From NCBI RefSeq assembly GCF_018599185.1, contig NZ_JAHFVL010000003.1:1-64000 (forward strand): DNA of 64,000 bases. The letters are read 5' to 3'. A program made the position numbers and the translations under genes. Below, piece by piece: positions 17,933-28,242 of this stretch (position 1 is the first letter of the stretch; the number at the start of each line of letters is the position of its first letter). The notes beneath the pieces were generated by a model. That model ran no database searches. It saw only the letters and a list, made by a program, of their open reading frames with translations, and was not told where the DNA came from. Source of the stretch: Rhodanobacter sp. LX-99. Its GTDB lineage: Bacteria; Pseudomonadota; Gammaproteobacteria; Xanthomonadales; Rhodanobacteraceae.

Positions 17933-18673
17933 TCAGTGGACGTCCTTCCAGTATTCCTTCTTCAGCATGGCGGCCAGAAAGGTGAAGAACGCCAGGAACA
18001 ACAGCACCCACACGCCGTAATGATGGCGCTGCAGGGCAGCCGGTTCGGAAGCGTATTCCAGGAAGGTCGTCAGGTCGCGGCTGGCCTGCTGGAACTGCGC
18101 CGGGGTCAGCTTGCCCGGCTGCGACAGCACCAGCTTCTCCACCCGGGCGTCCTCGCCCGGCTTGGCTTCCGCCATCACCGCGGTCTGCAGGCCCTGCAGC
18201 TCCCACAGCGGGAACGGCATCGACGCGTTCGGGAACACCGTGTTGTTCCAGCCCACCGGGCGGCTCGGGTCCAGGTAGAACGAGTTGAGGTAGGCGTACA
18301 CCCAGTCGGCGCCCTTCGCGCGCACTTCCAGCGACAGGTCCGGCGGAGCCTTGCCGAACCACTTGGCGGCCGACCCTTCCGGCATGTGCGAAACCACGGT
18401 CTCACCGAACTTGGCACCGGTGAAGTTGAGGTTCTGCATCACGTCCTGCTCGGTCAGCCCCAGGTCGCCGGCGATCCGCTCGTAACGCATGTACTTCAGC
18501 GAGTGGCAGCCGACGCAGTAGTTGAAGAACAGCTTGGCGCCGCGCTGCAGCGAGGCCTGGTCCTGCACGTTGGTGCCGGCCGCGGGCAACCCGCCCTCCT
18601 CCGACGCATGCACCGGCACGCTGCCGACGATCAGACCGAACGCCAACGCCACCGGGAAGATGTATCGCTTCAT
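17933..18673 (-). CDS. petC: Ubiquinol-cytochrome c reductase, cytochrome c1 subunit
   Basis: A 246-residue membrane-anchored c-type cytochrome. It has a signal peptide (KRYIFPVALAFGLIV), the haem site FNYCVGCHSLKYMRYERI region (CxxCH), the methionine-ligand area and a single C-terminal membrane anchor (VWVLLFLAFFTFLAAML) with KKEYWKDVH after it. It passes electrons from the Rieske protein to soluble cytochrome c. An in-frame ATG at 18694, overlapping petB by eight bases, would add seven residues. It is last in petABC. Confidence 0.93.
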   Translation of the reverse strand: MKRYIFPVALAFGLIVGSVPVHASEEGGLPAAGTNVQDQASLQRGAKLFFNYCVGCHSLKYMRYERIAGDLGLTEQDVMQNLNFTGAKFGETVVSHMPEGSAAKWFGKAPPDLSLEVRAKGADWVYAYLNSFYLDPSRPVGWNNTVFPNASMPFPLWELQGLQTAVMAEAKPGEDARVEKLVLSQPGKLTPAQFQQASRDLTTFLEYASEPAALQRHHYGVWVLLFLAFFTFLAAMLKKEYWKDVH

Positions 18674-18686
18674 TAGCAGCTGCCGC

Positions 18687-19988
18687 TTAGTCATGCGTCG
18701 TCACCCGTTCCGGAACCGGCTTGGTCTTTTCCCAGCCGAAGTGTGTATAGGCCCAAAGGAATGCGAAGAACCCGAAGTAGATCGCCGTCATCACGCGGCC
18801 GAACAGGTTCTCCCAGAACGTCACGTCGACGTCGCCGAACCAGACCGGGATCACCTCGGCGGTGATGCCCGCGCCCACCGCGCCGAGCATGAAGAACGAC
18901 AGCACGAACAGGCCCAGCGCCACCTTGAAACCGGTGCCGCGGTAGCGGATCGACTTGACCTTGCCGCGGTCGAACCAGGGCAGCAGGAACAGCACCGCGA
19001 TCGAACCGAACATCGCGATCACGCCCCATACGGCCGAGCCGAGGAAGGACGGGATCATGCGCACGATCGCGTAGAACGGGGTGAAGTACCACACCGGCTT
19101 GATGTGCGACGGCGTCGCCAGGTTGTTCGCCGGAATGAAGTTGTCGTGTTCCAGGAACCAGCCGCCGAAGGTCGGCGCGAAGAAGATGATGAACGCGGCG
19201 ATCAGCAGGAAGAAGCCCACGCCGACCAGGTCCTTCACCGTGTAGTACGGATGAAAGGGGATGCCGTCGGTCGGCTTCAGCGCATCCCAGCGGTTGCCCT
19301 TGGGCCCCTTCTTGATCTCCACACCGTCCGGGTTGTTCGAGCCCACCTCGTGCAGCGCGGCGATATGCAGCACCACCAGCAGCAGCAGCACGATCGGCAG
19401 CGCGATCACGTGCAGCGCGAAGAAGCGGTTCAGCGTGGCGTCGGCCGGCAGGAAGTCGCCCATGATCCACTCGACTAGGTCGCCGCCGATGTAGGGAATC
19501 GTGCCGAACAGCGAGATGATCACCTTGGCGCCCCAGAACGACATGTTGCCCCACGGCAGCACGTAGCCCATGAACGCTTCGGCCATCAGCACCAGGAAGA
19601 TCAGCATGCCGAGCAGCCACACCAGCTCGCGCGGCTTCTTGTACGAGCCGTACATGATGCCGCGGAACATGTGCAGGAACACCACCACGAAGAACAGCGA
19701 GGCGCCGGTGGAGTGCATGTAGCGGATCAGCCAGCCCCACTCCACGTCACGCATGATGTACTCGACCGAGGCGAAGGCTCCCGCCGCGCTCGGGTTGTAG
19801 TTCATGGTGAGGAAGATGCCGGTGACGATCTGGTTGACCAGCACCAGCAGCGCCAGCGAACCGAAGTAGTACCAGAGGTTGAAGTTCTTCGGCGCGTAGT
19901 ACTCGGTCATGTGCGCGCGGTACATCGGCATCATGCCCGGTGCGCGCTCGTTGACCCACTCGCCGATGCTCGTGAATACGTTGGCCAT
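18687..19988 (-). CDS. petB: Ubiquinol-cytochrome c reductase, cytochrome b subunit
   Basis: A 433-residue cytochrome b with about eight transmembrane helices. The haem histidines lie in RYMHSTGASLFFVVVFLHMF and RFFALHVIALPIVLLLLVVLH regions, and the Qo-site motif is present as P-x-W (KPVWYFTPFYAIVR). It catalyses the Q cycle in the inner membrane. The ATG at 19988 touches the last base of the petA stop (TAATG), so petA and petB are translationally coupled. Confidence 0.95.
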   Translation of the reverse strand: MANVFTSIGEWVNERAPGMMPMYRAHMTEYYAPKNFNLWYYFGSLALLVLVNQIVTGIFLTMNYNPSAAGAFASVEYIMRDVEWGWLIRYMHSTGASLFFVVVFLHMFRGIMYGSYKKPRELVWLLGMLIFLVLMAEAFMGYVLPWGNMSFWGAKVIISLFGTIPYIGGDLVEWIMGDFLPADATLNRFFALHVIALPIVLLLLVVLHIAALHEVGSNNPDGVEIKKGPKGNRWDALKPTDGIPFHPYYTVKDLVGVGFFLLIAAFIIFFAPTFGGWFLEHDNFIPANNLATPSHIKPVWYFTPFYAIVRMIPSFLGSAVWGVIAMFGSIAVLFLLPWFDRGKVKSIRYRGTGFKVALGLFVLSFFMLGAVGAGITAEVIPVWFGDVDVTFWENLFGRVMTAIYFGFFAFLWAYTHFGWEKTKPVPERVTTHD

Positions 19989-20593
19989 TAGCCAGCCTCC
20001 TTCGGATCCACGCCAATCTGGATGGTGCTGTCGTCGATGAAATGGTACGGCGGCACCGGCAGGTTCTTCGGTGCCGGCACGCCGGCATAGACGCGGCCGG
20101 CCAGGTCGTAGCGCGACTTGTGGCAGGGGCAGTAGAAGCCGCCCTTCCATTCCGGGTCGAACGGCTCGGGCTTGATCTCGGGCACGAAGTCGGGCACGCA
20201 GCCCAGGTGCGTGCAGATGCCGATCACCACCAGCCATTCCGGCTTGATCGAGCGTCCCTCGTTCTGCGCGTACTTCGGCTGCTGGTCGGCGGAGGCGCCG
20301 TCGGACTTGGGGTCCACCAGGCGCGAGTCGACCTGCGGCAACGTGGCCAGCTGTGCCTTGGTGCGGTTGAGCACGAACACCGGCAGGCTGCGCCACGACA
20401 CGGTCAGCATCTGCCCCGCCTCGATCTTGGCCAGCGACTGGGTGACCGGAGCGCCAGCGGCCTTGGCGCGCGCGCTGGGTTCCCACGACTTGATGAAGGG
20501 CACAGCCGCCGACACGATTCCGATACCACCAACCACCGCGGTGGTTGCTGTCAGGAAGCGGCGGCGGCCATGATCGACGACTTCGTTCGCCAT
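19988..20593 (-). CDS. petA: Ubiquinol-cytochrome c reductase, Rieske iron-sulfur subunit
   Basis: A 201-residue Rieske protein. The N-terminus has a twin-arginine signal-anchor (GRRRFLTATTAVVGG). The two cluster-binding boxes are CTHLGC and CPCHKS, providing two Cys and two His ligands for the [2Fe-2S] centre. It takes electrons from ubiquinol in the bc1 complex. The start MANEVVDHG at 20593 gives a normal length. It is first of petABC; the upstream gap is shared with a divergent degS-like gene. Confidence 0.95.
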   Translation of the reverse strand: MANEVVDHGRRRFLTATTAVVGGIGIVSAAVPFIKSWEPSARAKAAGAPVTQSLAKIEAGQMLTVSWRSLPVFVLNRTKAQLATLPQVDSRLVDPKSDGASADQQPKYAQNEGRSIKPEWLVVIGICTHLGCVPDFVPEIKPEPFDPEWKGGFYCPCHKSRYDLAGRVYAGVPAPKNLPVPPYHFIDDSTIQIGVDPKEAG

Positions 20594-20753
20594 CAGGCTC
20601 TCCGGTACTTGCAATGTCATGCCAGTGGGGTTTGGGGCCCCGCAAAAATCGCGTTAGTGTAGCGTCAGGCCCCGCCCCGTACAATAAACCGCATCGCGGC
20701 GAAGTCCAGCCGCCGCAACACTCGCCACGATTGCCGGGACCTTTCCTTTCGAC

Positions 20754-21929
20754 ATGAAACATGCCGCCGGCACGCTCCTCTTCATCGCGCGCTTCGCCGT
20801 CCTCGGCCTGGCCATGGCCTTCGTGGTCGGCCTGTTCTGGCCCGGCAGCGGCGAGCGTCTGCGCGAACGCTTCGGCCTGACCGCGCCGCCGGCACAGCAC
20901 GCCAGCCAGGGCCATGTCGGCAACGGCCCGGTCTCGTACGCCGACGCGGTGGCTGCCGCGGCACCGTCGGTGGTCAACATCTACGCGAACAAGATCGTCA
21001 CCGAGCAGGCCGTGCGGATGTACGACAACCCGGTGCTGCAGCAATTGTTCGGCGGCCAGCCCACCACCTTCCAGCACCGCGAGCAGACCCTCGGCTCCGG
21101 CGTCATCGTCAGCGCCCAGGGCCAGGGCTACGTGCTGACCAACAACCACGTGATCGCGCACGCCGCGGACATCCAGGTGCTGCTGTACGACGGCCGCATC
21201 GCCAAGGCGAGCCTGGTCGGCGCGGACGAGGAGTCCGACCTGGCGGTGCTGAAGATCGAGGCCAGCAACCTGCCGGTGATCCACATCGCCGAACAGCCAC
21301 TGCGCCCCGGCGACGTGGTGCTGGCGATCGGCAACCCGCTCGGCCTCAACCAGACCGTCACGATGGGCATCGTCAGCGCGATCGGCCGCCAGCTCAATGG
21401 TTCCAGCGCGGAAGATTTCATCCAGACCGACGCGGCCATCAACCTGGGCAATTCCGGCGGCGCGCTGGTCAACGCCGAAGGCGAGCTGGTCGGCATCAAC
21501 ACCTTGCTGATCGGCAAGGCCGCCGGTGCCGAAGGCATCGGCTTCGCGATTCCGGTCACCACCGCCAAGAAGGTGCTGGATCAGATCATCGCCACCGGCC
21601 ACGTGGTGCGCGGCTGGCTCGGCGCCGACTACGCGTTCGTGCCGGTGGCCGCCAACGGCGGCCTGCCGGCGGCGGCGCGCGGTGCCCTGGTCACCGTGGT
21701 CTATCCCGGCAGCCCGGCCGCACTGGCCGGCATCCGGCCGCGCGACATCCTGCTGAGCATCGGTACCGACGACATCCTCGACCCGGCCGATTTGCGCCGG
21801 CACGAGGCTGCGCTCAAGCCCGGCAGCAAGGTGCAGGTCTCGGGCCTGCGCAACGGCAATCCGTTCCACGTCGAAGTCACCCTGGCCCAGCGCCCCGCGA
21901 TGAGCGCCAGCGCCGAGCTGGACAATTGA
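20754..21929 (+). CDS. DegS/DegQ-like periplasmic serine protease
   Basis: A 391-residue HtrA-family protease. A single N-terminal membrane anchor (about residues 6-28) is followed by a trypsin-like domain with catalytic His132 (TNNHVIAHA), Asp162 (ESDLAVL) and Ser234 (NLGNSGGAL), and one PDZ domain (about 290-380). One PDZ and a membrane anchor fit DegS, which in E. coli starts RseA cleavage in the sigma-E response; the protein could equally be an AlgW-type protease. It is monocistronic, divergent from petABC. Confidence 0.87.
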   Translation: MKHAAGTLLFIARFAVLGLAMAFVVGLFWPGSGERLRERFGLTAPPAQHASQGHVGNGPVSYADAVAAAAPSVVNIYANKIVTEQAVRMYDNPVLQQLFGGQPTTFQHREQTLGSGVIVSAQGQGYVLTNNHVIAHAADIQVLLYDGRIAKASLVGADEESDLAVLKIEASNLPVIHIAEQPLRPGDVVLAIGNPLGLNQTVTMGIVSAIGRQLNGSSAEDFIQTDAAINLGNSGGALVNAEGELVGINTLLIGKAAGAEGIGFAIPVTTAKKVLDQIIATGHVVRGWLGADYAFVPVAANGGLPAAARGALVTVVYPGSPAALAGIRPRDILLSIGTDDILDPADLRRHEAALKPGSKVQVSGLRNGNPFHVEVTLAQRPAMSASAELDN

Positions 21930-21962
21930 ATTCGTGAATCCGGCGGCCGGTGCCGGCGGGAA

Positions 21963-23105
21963 TCAACCCGGCCCGCGCGATGCCAGCGGCGGATGGATCG
22001 CCGCGCCGTAGCGCCTGCGCAAAGTGTCCACGCGCTCCACATACACCTGGGTCTCGGCATACGGCGGCACGCCCTTGTAGCGCTGCACCGCACCGGGACC
22101 GGCGTTGTAGGCCGCGGCGGCCAGCCGCTCGTTGCCGTCGAAGTCGCGCAGCAGCAGGCCCAGGTAACGCGCGCCGCCACGGATGTTCTGATCGGAATTG
22201 AATGCATCCAGCACGCCCATGTCGCTGGCCGTGCCCGGCATCAATTGCATCAGCCCTTGCGCACCCTTGAGTGACAGCGCGCGCGGATTGAACGCGCTCT
22301 CGGCGTGGATGATCGCGCGCAGGAACGCCTCGTCGACACCGTACTCGATGCTGGCCGCGCGAATCGTGTCCGCGTATGCGGTGAGGTTGAGCGACACGCT
22401 GCCCCAGCGGATCGTCGAATGCAGGTTGCACGCGGCGCAGGTGGCGATATAGGTGAACAGCATGGTCACCGCATGGCCCTTGCCGCCGGCCGGGCGCAGG
22501 TTGGTGTACTCCACGCTGCCGTCCGCACGCACGATGCGGTACACCGCGCCGCGCAGGATCTTGTCCGCCGAGTCATCCGCCGCCGGCGCCGCCGTTGCCG
22601 CGGCTGTGTGCGATTCGCGATAGCTCCATTGTCCGGGCACACCGGCAGCAGCCGCTGGAAGTTTCCTGCGGGTCTCGGCCGAGCCCTGCACCGCTGCCAG
22701 CGACGTTTGTTCCGCCTGGACCTCGCCGATGCGCCGTGCGCTGGTTTCGACCGTCCCGCGCACGCCGGTCAGCGAGGTCGATTCGGCGCCGTTCGCCAGG
22801 AGGTTGCGCGCCGTGGTCGCGACCGAACCGGTTACCCCGGTCAACGACGCCCGTGGCGGCGGCGCCCGACGTCGTGACGTGGGCGCGGCATAGCTGCTGA
22901 TCGCCTTGCAGCCGCGATACCCGACTTTGCTGCTGCTGAATACCGTCTCGCCGCTGGCGCCGGTGCATTGATACAGGACGCCGGCGCGGGCGGCCGGCCA
23001 CCACAGCAGCACGCAGCCGAACGCGACCCCGCAAAGGATCGAACGTAATGGGAAGCCCCCGGCAGGCCGATCGGCGCTTCCCCCATGGCTTGCGACGCCG
23101 AACAT
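21963..23105 (-). CDS. Lytic transglycosylase with SLT domain
   Basis: A 380-residue secreted protein. The N-terminus has a membrane or signal segment ([15 protein letters not shown]), then a DUF4124-like motif ([16 protein letters not shown]). A low-complexity middle with repeated [16 protein letters not shown] units (three imperfect copies around residues 75-125) follows. The C-terminal SLT domain has [15 protein letters not shown] (catalytic Glu), [13 protein letters not shown] and [20 protein letters not shown]. It cleaves peptidoglycan to 1,6-anhydro-muropeptides. The start is uncertain: the ATG at 23105 has no strong ribosome site. Confidence 0.8.
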   Translation of the reverse strand: MFGVASHGGSADRPAGGFPLRSILCGVAFGCVLLWWPAARAGVLYQCTGASGETVFSSSKVGYRGCKAISSYAAPTSRRRAPPPRASLTGVTGSVATTARNLLANGAESTSLTGVRGTVETSARRIGEVQAEQTSLAAVQGSAETRRKLPAAAAGVPGQWSYRESHTAAATAAPAADDSADKILRGAVYRIVRADGSVEYTNLRPAGGKGHAVTMLFTYIATCAACNLHSTIRWGSVSLNLTAYADTIRAASIEYGVDEAFLRAIIHAESAFNPRALSLKGAQGLMQLMPGTASDMGVLDAFNSDQNIRGGARYLGLLLRDFDGNERLAAAAYNAGPGAVQRYKGVPPYAETQVYVERVDTLRRRYGAAIHPPLASRGPG

Positions 23106-23340
23106 GGGGCGCAGTGTGCCGCCATGCGCTGCCAACGCCAAGTGCGCGCGGGCGATTCCGTGGACTGCTGCTCCGAACCATGCGTACTTGGAGGGGCAGG
23201 CACTGCCGAAAGGCCGCTCACGGCCGGTGCAAGTGCTTGATCCGCCATGTCGAATTACTGGCAGGCGCGCCTTCACGCGGGTAAACTGCGCGGTTCGGCG
23301 GACCCTGCGTCCTGCCTCACGAAACCACGGTGTCCACGCC

Positions 23341-24693
23341 ATGAGCGGCAAGCTTTTCATCAAGACCCACGGCTGCCAGATGAACGAGTACGACTCGGCC
23401 AAGATGGCCGACGTGCTGAAGGCCTCGCACGGCCTGGAGCTGACCCAGGACGAGTCCGAGGCGGACGTGATCCTGATCAACACCTGCTCGATCCGCGAGA
23501 AGGCGCAGGAAAAGGTCTTCAGCCAGCTCGGCCGCTGGAAGCAGCACAAGAAGGACGGCAAGCCGGTACTCATTGGCGTGGGTGGCTGCGTGGCGTCGCA
23601 GGAAGGCGCGGCGATCGTCAAGCGCGCGCCCTACGTGGACCTGGTGTTCGGCCCGCAGACCCTGCATCGGCTGCCGCAATTGATCGAGGCACAGCGGGCC
23701 AGCGGCCTGCCGCAGGTCGACATCAGCTTCCCCGAGATCGAGAAGTTCGACTGCCTGCCCGAGCCGCGCGCGGAAGGCCCGACCGCCTTCGTCTCGATCA
23801 TGGAAGGCTGCTCGAAATACTGCAGCTACTGCGTGGTGCCGTACACCCGCGGCGAGGAGATCAGCCGTCCCTTCGACGACGTGCTGGTGGAAGTGGCCAA
23901 GCTCGCCGCGCAGGGCGTGCGCGAGGTGAACCTGCTCGGCCAGAACGTCAACGCCTACCGCGGCCCGACCTTTGATGGCGGCATCGCCGACCTCGCCGTG
24001 CTGATCCACGCGATCGCGCAGATCGACGGCATCGGCCGCATCCGCTTCACCACCTCGCATCCGCTGGAGTTCTCCGACTCGCTGATCGAGGCCTACGCCA
24101 ACGTGCCGCAGCTGGCGAACTACCTGCACCTGCCGGTGCAGGCCGGCTCCGATCGCATCCTCGGCGCGATGAAGCGCGGCTACACAGCGCTGGAATTCAA
24201 GCAGAAGATCCGCAAGCTGCGCGCGGTGCGGCCGGACATCTGCGTGTCGTCCGACTTCATCGTGGGCTTCCCCGGCGAGACCGACGAGGATTTCGAGAAG
24301 ACCATGAAGCTGATCGACGACGTCGGCTTCGACCAGAGCTTCTCCTTCATCTTCTCCGCCCGCCCCGGCACGCCGGCGGCAAAGCTCGCCGACGACACCC
24401 CGATGGCGGTGAAGCACGAACGGCTGGCGCGCCTGCAGGCCGCGATCAACGCGAACGCGAAGAAGATCAACGAGGCGATGGTCGGCTCCGTGCAGCGCGT
24501 GCTGGTGGAAAAGCCCAGCACGCGCAATCCGGACGAACTCAGCGGCCGTACCGAGAACATGCGCTACGTGAACTTCGCCGGCCACCCGCGCCTGATCGGC
24601 CAGTTCGTCGACGTGGTGATCACCGACGCGATGAGCAACTCGCTGCGCGGGCGCATGAAGCTGGCCGACGAAACGGCGGCGCTCGCTTCGTGA
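23341..24693 (+). CDS. miaB: tRNA-2-methylthio-N6-dimethylallyladenosine synthase
   Basis: A 450-residue radical-SAM methylthiotransferase. The UPF0004 domain has three cysteines (Cys12, Cys49, Cys83) for an auxiliary [4Fe-4S] cluster. The radical-SAM CxxxCxxC is Cys157/161/164, the same positions as in E. coli MiaB. A C-terminal TRAM domain closes the protein ([20 protein letters not shown] region). It adds the methylthio group at position A37 of tRNAs reading UNN codons. In many gammaproteobacteria miaB is adjacent to ybeZ; here a GNAT gene and an ABC operon separate them. Confidence 0.96.
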   Translation: MSGKLFIKTHGCQMNEYDSAKMADVLKASHGLELTQDESEADVILINTCSIREKAQEKVFSQLGRWKQHKKDGKPVLIGVGGCVASQEGAAIVKRAPYVDLVFGPQTLHRLPQLIEAQRASGLPQVDISFPEIEKFDCLPEPRAEGPTAFVSIMEGCSKYCSYCVVPYTRGEEISRPFDDVLVEVAKLAAQGVREVNLLGQNVNAYRGPTFDGGIADLAVLIHAIAQIDGIGRIRFTTSHPLEFSDSLIEAYANVPQLANYLHLPVQAGSDRILGAMKRGYTALEFKQKIRKLRAVRPDICVSSDFIVGFPGETDEDFEKTMKLIDDVGFDQSFSFIFSARPGTPAAKLADDTPMAVKHERLARLQAAINANAKKINEAMVGSVQRVLVEKPSTRNPDELSGRTENMRYVNFAGHPRLIGQFVDVVITDAMSNSLRGRMKLADETAALAS

Positions 24694-25184
24694 CGACCGG
24701 GCTGGTGCTGCGGGAAATCGGCGCGGACGAGTTCGTGCGGGTGTGGCCGTTTTTTCTGCCGATCGTCGCGGCCGGCGACACCTATGTCTACCCGCTCGAC
24801 CTGAGCCTCGAGCAAGCCCGTGTCATGTGGACCACGCCGCCGGCACGCTGCTTCGTGGCCGAGCGCGACGGCCAGGTGCTGGGCTGCTACCGACTGGCAC
24901 CGAACTTCCCCGGGCTGGGCGACCACGTGGCCAACGGCAGCTACATGGTGGCGCCCGAGGCGCGCGGCCAGGGCATCGCCTCGGCACTGTGCGAACACTC
25001 GCTGGAACAAGCGCGACGCGCCGGCTTCACCGCGATGCAGTTCAACTGCGTGGTGGCCAGCAACACCACCGCGGTGCGGCTGTGGCAGCGCCACGGCTTC
25101 CGCATCGTCGGCCAGGTGCCCGCTGCGTTCCGCCACGCGCACCTCGGCCCCACCGACATCTACGTGATGCACCGCATGCTGTGA
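24690..25184 (+). CDS. GNAT family N-acetyltransferase
   Basis: A 164-residue GNAT with the acetyl-CoA-binding motif A at [20 protein letters not shown] and the usual [13 protein letters not shown] motif B. It is close to a group of predicted protein or small-molecule acetyltransferases; the substrate is unknown. The GTG start overlaps the miaB stop as GTGA, so it is translationally coupled to miaB. Confidence 0.85.
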   Translation: MTTGLVLREIGADEFVRVWPFFLPIVAAGDTYVYPLDLSLEQARVMWTTPPARCFVAERDGQVLGCYRLAPNFPGLGDHVANGSYMVAPEARGQGIASALCEHSLEQARRAGFTAMQFNCVVASNTTAVRLWQRHGFRIVGQVPAAFRHAHLGPTDIYVMHRML

Positions 25185-25211
25185 GCGGGTGGCCGCGCAC
25201 AGCGCGACGGA

Positions 25212-26321
25212 TCAATCCAGCCGCTTGCGAAAGCGCAGTATCGCCAGCGCCATCATCACCAGCGTGAACACCACCAGCGCGAGCACGTCGATCCACATCT
25301 CCCACAGGCCCGCGCCGCGCAGCATCACGCCGCGGATCAGGCGCAGGAAATGGGTCAGCGGCAACACCTCGGCGATCCACTGCACCAGCTTCGGCATGCC
25401 GGCGAACGGGAACATGAAACCGGACAGCAGGATCGACGGCAGGAACACGAAGATCATCATCTGCATCGCCTGGAACTGCGACTGCGCGCGTGTCGAGATC
25501 AGCAGACCCAGGGTGAGATTGGCGAGGATCAGCAGCCCCGACGCCAGGTACACGTCGAGCACGCTGCCGCGGATCGGCACGTCGAACAGCCACATGCCCA
25601 ACGCGAGCACCACGCTGGTTTGCACCAGGCCGATCGCGACATACGGCAGCACCTTGCCGACCATCAGTTCGGAACTGGTCAGCGGCGTGGCGATCAGCAA
25701 TTCCATGTTGCCGCGCTCGCGTTCGCGCACGATCGCGATGGCGGTGAACAGCACCATCGTCATGGTCAGGATCACGCCGATCAGGCCGGGCACGATGTTG
25801 ACCGCCGAGCGTCGCTGCGGGTTGTAGAAACTGACCACGCTGATCCGCCCGCTTGCCGGCGTGCTGGTCAGCGGTGCGCGCATGTCCGGCTGGGCACTGT
25901 CGATCGGCGCCTGCGCAAGCTGCGCGGCGGCGCCCTGCACTGCCGTGTCGCTGCCGTCGACCAGCACCTGCGCCAGCTCGCGGCCGTCGATGCGGCGACG
26001 TTCGAAATCCGGCGGCACCACGATGCCGATGCTGATCCGGCCCTGGCGGATCATCGCCATCAGTTCCTGCGGCGTGTCCGCCCTCGCCACCGGCGCGACC
26101 ACGCCGGTGGCCAGCATGTCCATCACCAGCGCGCGCGAACCGGCGGTGTTGGCCTGGTCGACGATGCCGGTATCGAGCCCGCGCAGGTTGGTGTTGATCG
26201 CATAGCCGAACAGCACCAGCTGGATCACCGGAATGCCCACGATCATCGCCAGCGTGACGTGATCGCGGCGCATCTGGCGCAACTCCTTGATCACGATCGC
26301 CCACAGCCGGCGCCAGTTCAT
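25212..26321 (-). CDS. ABC-2 type transporter permease (YbhR/YhhJ-like)
   Basis: A 369-residue permease. It has one N-terminal helix (VTLAMIVGIPVIQLVLFGYAI, split), a large periplasmic domain (about 40-175) and five C-terminal helices carrying the ABC-2 signature RERERGNMELLIATPLTSSE. It is the membrane partner of the ATPase encoded just upstream, with an ATGA overlap. Export of drugs or lipophilic compounds is likely; only one permease gene is present, whereas E. coli ybhFSR has two. Confidence 0.87.
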   Translation of the reverse strand: MNWRRLWAIVIKELRQMRRDHVTLAMIVGIPVIQLVLFGYAINTNLRGLDTGIVDQANTAGSRALVMDMLATGVVAPVARADTPQELMAMIRQGRISIGIVVPPDFERRRIDGRELAQVLVDGSDTAVQGAAAQLAQAPIDSAQPDMRAPLTSTPASGRISVVSFYNPQRRSAVNIVPGLIGVILTMTMVLFTAIAIVRERERGNMELLIATPLTSSELMVGKVLPYVAIGLVQTSVVLALGMWLFDVPIRGSVLDVYLASGLLILANLTLGLLISTRAQSQFQAMQMMIFVFLPSILLSGFMFPFAGMPKLVQWIAEVLPLTHFLRLIRGVMLRGAGLWEMWIDVLALVVFTLVMMALAILRFRKRLD

Positions 26322-27271
26322 GCGGCACGCTCCTCGTCGCCGTCGCCCTTGCGCGTGGCGGCGACGAATACGTCTTCGAGATTCGGCGCCGCCGCCGCCA
26401 GTCCGGCCTTCTGCCCGGCCGTAGCCAACGCCTTGTCCATGTCCGGCGTCGCGCCGTCGGCACCAGTCAGCACGCGCAAGGTATTGCCGACCTGGGCCAC
26501 GCCGAGCACGCCCGGCACATCGACCAGCACGCGCTGGGCCGCGCGCGGGTTGTCCGTCTCGACGATGAAGGTGCGCCCCTCCAGTTGCGCGGTCAGCTCA
26601 TGCGGCGTGCCGTCGGCAACCAGCGCGCCTCGGTCGAGGATCGCCAGCCGATGGCAGCGCTCGGCCTCGTCCATCAGGTGGGTGGACACCAGCAGGGTGG
26701 TGCCGATGTCGGCCAGTTCGAACAACTTCTCCCAGAAATCGCGGCGCGATTCCGGGTCGACCGCGCTGGTCGGCTCGTCCAGGAACAGCAGCTCCGGCTC
26801 GTGGATCACCGCGCAGGCCAGCGCGAGGCGCTGCTTCTGGCCGCCGCTCATGGTGCCGGCCAGTTGCTTCTGCCGGTCGCCGAAGTGGTACTGCCCGATC
26901 AGTTCGTCGATGCGGGCTTTCGTCTTCGCCTTCGGCACGCCCTGGATCGCGGCCAGGAACTCCAGGTTCTCGCGCACGCTGAGGTCCTCGAACAGCGAGA
27001 ATTTCTGCGTCATGTAGCCGATGTGCGGGCGCAGCGCGTCGGCCTGCGCCGGGATGCGCAGGCCGAGCACCTCGATCTCGCCCTCGCTCGGCGTCAACAG
27101 GCCGCACAGCATGCGGATCGTGGTCGACTTGCCCGAGCCGTTCGGACCGAGGAAGCCGTAGACGCGTCTGGCCGGTACTTCGAGGTCGACATGATCGACC
27201 GCCACCAGCTTGCCGAAGCGCCGGGTCAGGCCGCGCGCGCGGATGGCCACGCCGTCGGCATCGGTGGTCAT
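26318..27271 (-). CDS. ABC transporter ATP-binding protein (YbhF-like, single nucleotide-binding domain)
   Basis: A 317-residue ATPase with Walker A GPNGSGKSTTI, the signature TMSGGQKQRLALA, Walker B ELLFLDEPTSAVD and the H-loop STHLMDEAER. It has one ABC domain (E. coli YbhF has two fused), followed by a C-terminal extension of about 80 residues typical of drug-export ATPases. It overlaps both neighbours by four bases, so all genes from tetR to the permease form one tightly coupled operon. Confidence 0.92.
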   Translation of the reverse strand: MTTDADGVAIRARGLTRRFGKLVAVDHVDLEVPARRVYGFLGPNGSGKSTTIRMLCGLLTPSEGEIEVLGLRIPAQADALRPHIGYMTQKFSLFEDLSVRENLEFLAAIQGVPKAKTKARIDELIGQYHFGDRQKQLAGTMSGGQKQRLALACAVIHEPELLFLDEPTSAVDPESRRDFWEKLFELADIGTTLLVSTHLMDEAERCHRLAILDRGALVADGTPHELTAQLEGRTFIVETDNPRAAQRVLVDVPGVLGVAQVGNTLRVLTGADGATPDMDKALATAGQKAGLAAAAPNLEDVFVAATRKGDGDEERAA

Positions 27272-28242
27272 TTCGCGGCCCCGCGAAATTCGACGCGCAC
27301 CGGCAGGCCGGCGGGAAGCTCGGCCGCATCCGCGCCCAGCGCGACCTCGGCGAGATAGCTCAGCCGCGCCGCGTCGTCGCCGATCAGCGCGTAGTACGGG
27401 GTGAAGTCGGGCTCGCTGCGGATCATCCGCACCTTGCCGGCATACGGCTGGTCGCGGCCGGCCACGAATACCCGGATCGCATCGCCCACATGCACCCCGG
27501 CGCGCTGCGGCTCGGGCACGTAGATGCGCGCATACGGCGCATCGCCGGCCAGCAGGATCGCCACCGGCGCGCCGACCGGGGCCTGGTCGCCCAGCTTGTA
27601 CGGAAGGCTGTCGACCCGCCCGCCACGCGGCGCCACGATGTCCAGCTTGCCCAGCAGCACCTGCTGCGCGCTGGCCTGCGCCTCCGCCGCCGCGACGGCG
27701 GCCCGTGCCTGGGCGATCTGCTCGGGACGGGTGCCGTGCAACAGCTCGTCGAGCGCGGCCTGCGCCGCCGCCACCTGGCCCTCGGCGTTGCCCGCCGCGG
27801 CGCGGGCACGGTCGAGATCGGCCGCCGCCACATAACCCTTGCCCTTCAGCGGCGCCAGGCGGTCGTAATAGGCACGCGCCTCGCGCGCCTGCGCCTGCGC
27901 GGCCGCCAGGTTCGCCCGCGCCCTGTCGATGTCCTCCACGCGCGGGCCGGTCTCGAGCTCGGCCAGCACTTCATGCTGCTGCCGCACCTGCGCCTGGGCC
28001 GCGGCGAGTTCGGATCGGGTATGCGCGGGATCGAGCTGCAGCAGCGCCTGTCCGGCCGAGACCTGTTCGCCCTCGCGCACCTCGATCGCCACGATGCGCT
28101 CGGCGGCCGGTGCCGGCAGGGTGATGCGGTCGTATTCGAGCGTGCCCAGCGCCTGCGGCGGTTGCTTGCTGCAGGCGGCAAGGCCGGCGACCGCGAGCAG
28201 GATGGCCAGTGGCAGGCGACGAAGCGTGCGTGCGACGTTCAT
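27268..28242 (-). CDS. HlyD/YbhG-type periplasmic adaptor lipoprotein
   Basis: A 324-residue membrane-fusion protein with a lipobox (VAGLAAC). The first biotinyl-lipoyl half (AIEVREGEQVSAGQALLQLD) and the second (VAPRGGRVDSLPYKLGDQAPV) flank an alpha-helical hairpin rich in Ala and Gln (about residues 75-200). It would connect the ABC exporter to an outer-membrane channel. It overlaps tetR and the ATPase gene by four bases each. Confidence 0.88.
   Translation of the reverse strand: MNVARTLRRLPLAILLAVAGLAACSKQPPQALGTLEYDRITLPAPAAERIVAIEVREGEQVSAGQALLQLDPAHTRSELAAAQAQVRQQHEVLAELETGPRVEDIDRARANLAAAQAQAREARAYYDRLAPLKGKGYVAAADLDRARAAAGNAEGQVAAAQAALDELLHGTRPEQIAQARAAVAAAEAQASAQQVLLGKLDIVAPRGGRVDSLPYKLGDQAPVGAPVAILLAGDAPYARIYVPEPQRAGVHVGDAIRVFVAGRDQPYAGKVRMIRSEPDFTPYYALIGDDAARLSYLAEVALGADAAELPAGLPVRVEFRGAAK

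Noticed and set aside
18687..21869. Fused 1060-codon frame joining petB with upstream sequence
   Set aside because: Only the 3' part is cytochrome b; the upstream stretch overlaps petA and the degS-like gene antisense. petB starts at 19988.
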